Assembly: GCA_964445305.1 (NCBI GenBank)
Contig: CAYUKK010000157.1
Span: forward strand, 1 to 8,276
Source: CAYUKK01 sp964445305
Lineage (GTDB): Bacteria > Acidobacteriota > Aminicenantia > Aminicenantales > UBA8522
Direction: 5' to 3'
DNA: 8,276 nt
Under the pieces are notes generated by a model. That model worked only from the letters and a program-made list of their open reading frames with translations, did not search any database and had not been told where the DNA came from. Positions 6,607-8,276 of this stretch are shown here, piece after piece. How positions within the stretch are numbered: the first letter of the stretch is position 1; each line of letters starts with the position of its first letter. Position numbers and translations under genes: made by a program.

Positions 6607-7992
6607 TCATTCTTTTGTTTTGAGCGCAAAATGTTTTTCGCTCTCGTAGCCGCGGTAGTAGAGGCTGTCCGGCACTTCGTCAATCCTGTAGGCGAGCTCG
6701 AAGCGGACAAAAGTTTCGGGCGGGATGATGAAGGGAGTCGGCGGCCGGTGGAAGAGTCCATTCGTGGCCCCTTCGTCGAAATGGATATCCTCGCCTTCCG
6801 CCTTCAGGATGAACTGGGCATCGGTCTGGATTTGGATGCCGCTTTTGACCAGCGACCGGATGCCGAGGTCCAGAATGACGAGCCCCTTATCCTGGCGGGC
6901 TGCAAAAAGCATGATTTCCATGGTCCGCCCGTCCTTATGGATAGCCCGGGGCTTAGCCGCTGGCAAAGCGGCCGGTTTCGTGGTCAGGGCAAGAAAATAA
7001 ACACGGTTCTGGACACGCATGCCCAGGCTGATTTCTTTTTCCCGCTCTGGAACCAGGAAAGCGACCTCCTGGTTCTGATAGAAATCGGGAGTGAACCGGA
7101 TATAGCCTTCCTCGGTTGTGGAGCCACCCGAGCTATAGTAGAGATGCCCTTCTTTTGTGGAAACCCAGATATATTCCCGGGGCTCAATTTGGACAATATT
7201 CTTCTCCGTACCGCTCGCCGATAAACTCTTGCCGCGGAGCTTAACTACTGCGTAGCGCCAGCCTTCCGGTGCTTCCTCATCCTTGTACTCAGACCTGAAG
7301 TCGATGGCGGTGGCAGCCAGCTCGAGGAAACTATCCTTGAACTCGCCGAGGGTAATCGGTCTGGCCCCTCTCGTGCCAGCGGCAATTTTTAAATCTCCCT
7401 GGATGGGGATGAGGATATGACCGTAAGAATAATCGAAAAATTGAAAGGCGATATGGCGGGCCCTTTCTGGAATCGCGTAGACAAACCGCACGCGCTTGGT
7501 GTCGCCCTGTTTGGGGAGGGAGAATTCTTTTCTTAGATTGATGCCGCCCGAAATGCTTTCCGTAAGCTTATCGAGGGAGTAAGTCTCGCCATCAGCCAGG
7601 AGGTAGGCGTGGTCGAAGAAATTGGGCACGAGATAGGCGACGTCCGCCTCCACATACTCCTCTTCCTTTTCTTCCTTTTTCCCTCCCAATAGCCCCCCAA
7701 CACCCATGGTTCTATCCGGCTTTTTCTCGAGCTTGCGCTTCTCTATTTTCTGCTTGGGATGGATGTTTTTCCATTCTGTCTCGAGGATAAAAAAGCTTTT
7801 TCCCGGAGGTGCTGCCTGGGAGGCGACCTCCTTTTCAAAACCAGATTGAATAACCGTCACCTTGACGGCATGATTAGCCAGCTTCTCCATTACATCGGGG
7901 TCTTGGTAGGAAAAAAGGTTGAAAGAAAGAGCCACCGGCAGCAAAGCAAGAGAGAAAAAGCGATGGGGAGGCCTTGTTTCGCGAAAGGGCAT
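6607..7992 (-). CDS. Exported protein with three apparent beta-sandwich (DUF4352-like) modules
   Basis: I do not recognise this gene. It has 461 residues. Residues 1-29 form a signal peptide (Arg/His-containing start, then FFSLALLPVALSFNLFS) with no lipobox, so the product is periplasmic or secreted. Three stretches look alike by eye: about 42-200, 222-337 and 356-459. Each opens with a strand such as VKVTVIQ, or with TMEIMLFAARQ in the third. Each ends with an F-x-P, then V-x-F-x-x-x-(I/V)-P-E, then hydrophobic-strand pattern: FSLPKQ...VYAIPERARHIAF, FTPDFYQNQEVAFLVPEREKE, FIIPPETFVRFELAYRIDEVP. That pattern recalls DUF4352/telokin-like Ig folds; the family assignment is inference. A GVGGLLGG plus EEKEEE linker lies at 97-112. 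GAGGAGG lies five bases before the ATG. It is first in an operon, 33 bases ahead of the lipoprotein gene. Confidence 0.85.
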   Translation of the reverse strand: MPFRETRPPHRFFSLALLPVALSFNLFSYQDPDVMEKLANHAVKVTVIQSGFEKEVASQAAPPGKSFFILETEWKNIHPKQKIEKRKLEKKPDRTMGVGGLLGGKKEEKEEEYVEADVAYLVPNFFDHAYLLADGETYSLDKLTESISGGINLRKEFSLPKQGDTKRVRFVYAIPERARHIAFQFFDYSYGHILIPIQGDLKIAAGTRGARPITLGEFKDSFLELAATAIDFRSEYKDEEAPEGWRYAVVKLRGKSLSASGTEKNIVQIEPREYIWVSTKEGHLYYSSGGSTTEEGYIRFTPDFYQNQEVAFLVPEREKEISLGMRVQNRVYFLALTTKPAALPAAKPRAIHKDGRTMEIMLFAARQDKGLVILDLGIRSLVKSGIQIQTDAQFILKAEGEDIHFDEGATNGLFHRPPTPFIIPPETFVRFELAYRIDEVPDSLYYRGYESEKHFALKTKE

Positions 7993-7997
7993 GCTTT

Positions 7998-8004
7998 CCT
8001 CCTC
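7998..8004 (-). promoter_or_regulatory. Strong Shine-Dalgarno for the first exported gene
   Basis: GAGGAGG on the minus strand is five bases from the ATG at 7992. It fixes the start and suggests efficient translation. Confidence 0.8.
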
Positions 8005-8035
8005 AGTGGAAGGGGTCGACTACCTTTCCACTCCC

Positions 8036-8091
8036 AAAATAGCGACTCAGTCTCTTTATCAAAATAGAATTAACCGTTTTTCTTAAAATAG
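8036..8091. repeat. Three regularly spaced AAAATAG boxes
   Basis: AAAATAG occurs at 8036-8042, 8061-8067 and 8085-8091, spaced 25 and 24 bases apart. On the minus strand these read CTATTTT upstream of the exported operon. They may be regulator sites or alternative -10-like elements. The region is AT-rich, so chance is possible. Confidence 0.5.
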
Positions 8092-8119
8092 TGTTATCTC
8101 TTTTCCCTCGCCTTGTCAA
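8091..8119 (-). promoter_or_regulatory. Possible promoter of the exported two-gene operon
   Basis: On the minus strand a perfect TTGACA (8119-8114) is followed after 17 bases by TAACAC (8096-8091), which matches the -10 consensus at only three of six positions. The start would be near 8084, giving a leader of about 90 nt that contains the other AAAATAG boxes. The -35 is good and the -10 poor, so this is tentative. Confidence 0.35.
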
Positions 8120-8144
8120 TTCGAGAGCCAGCAGTTCAGCGATT

Positions 8145-8168
8145 CCGCAACTTCCTCAGGAAGAGCGG
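8145..8168. repeat. Hairpin around the odd palindrome CTTCCTCAGGAAG
   Basis: CTTCCT (8151-8156) and AGGAAG (8158-8163) are perfect complements about one central base. CCGC (8145-8148) and GCGG (8165-8168) extend the symmetry past an AA/A bulge. No T-run follows on either strand. It may be an operator for the operon to the left or a structured end of an upstream transcript. Confidence 0.4.
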
Positions 8169-8222
8169 CTTAAGAGGGGAAAACACGGCCTATTGCTTTT
8201 AGCAGATTCGCAGACCGTCGAG

Positions 8223-8259
8223 ATTTTTGGCCCAAAAGGGGCATTTTTGGCTCAAAAAT
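8223..8259. repeat. Two tandem AT-rich mini-palindromes, 20-bp period
   Basis: ATTTTTGGCCCAAAA (8223-8237) and ATTTTTGGCTCAAAA (8243-8257) differ at one base, and their starts are exactly 20 bases apart. Each is self-complementary: ATTTTTG-GCT-CAAAAAT at 8243-8259, and TTTTGG-C-CCAAAA in the first copy. The sites would lie on nearly the same DNA face, as for a cooperative regulator. The rest of 8092-8276 shows nothing further that I can support. Confidence 0.5.
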
Positions 8260-8276
8260 TGAGTCCAAGCTAGACT

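Noticed and set aside
6601..7224. 207-codon plus-strand frame opposite the first exported gene
   Set aside because: The minus-strand gene has a signal peptide, a strong ribosome site and an operon partner; this frame has none of these.
8091..8273. 60-codon plus-strand frame at the right edge
   Set aside because: It starts inside the promoter-like region, has no ribosome site, and its translation is low-information.
8172..8276. Possible C-terminal end of a minus-strand gene entering from the right
   Set aside because: A minus-strand frame of about 34 codons is open to the edge, but it is too short to recognise and overlaps the tandem palindromes.

Overview
The window is bacterial chromosomal DNA of fairly high GC, with AT-rich accessory patches. 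Its best-identified genes are a glutamyl-tRNA synthetase (gltX) and a glutaminyl-tRNA synthetase (glnS) in a 4-base overlapping plus-strand operon. A dedicated GlnRS limits the lineage to bacteria that charge tRNA-Gln directly. A signal-peptide protein next to a lipobox lipoprotein, both with strong GGAGG-type ribosome sites, fits a diderm. Acidobacteriota or Candidatus Aminicenantes is a guess, not something the sequence proves.

Layout: bases 1-509 hold no supportable gene. They contain a 121-bp-arm imperfect inverted repeat (7-127 / 288-408), then a decayed copy of a transposon end (429-461), then a sigma70-like promoter (469-497) just before gltX (510-1793). glnS (1790-3487) follows. Between the stop codon of glnS and that of the convergent minus-strand operon sits a complete, compact REP-associated tyrosine (RAYT, Y1/HUH) transposase element (about 3486-4345). 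Both of its ends fold as a hairpin with a 17-nt loop, and a U-rich tract follows each stem when read from outside inward. The ends could therefore terminate transcription for both convergent operons.

The minus strand from 8004 to 4363 is a two-gene exported operon. The first gene (7992-6607) encodes a signal-peptide protein that looks like three tandem beta-sandwich (DUF4352-like) modules. The second (6573-4363) encodes a large lipoprotein with a transglutaminase-like region whose catalytic cysteine position appears to be serine. Both carry a similar Gly-rich, Glu/Lys-rich linker, so they may work together at the cell envelope; their function is unknown.

Bases 8005-8276 are an intergenic control region. 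It holds a possible promoter, three AAAATAG boxes spaced 24-25 nt apart, an odd palindrome or hairpin, and two tandem 20-nt-period palindromes. The most notable points are the RAYT-end hairpin family with its adjoining large foldback, a GluRS that lacks the about 40-residue segment usually carrying the zinc-binding lobe, and the undescribed exported gene pair.
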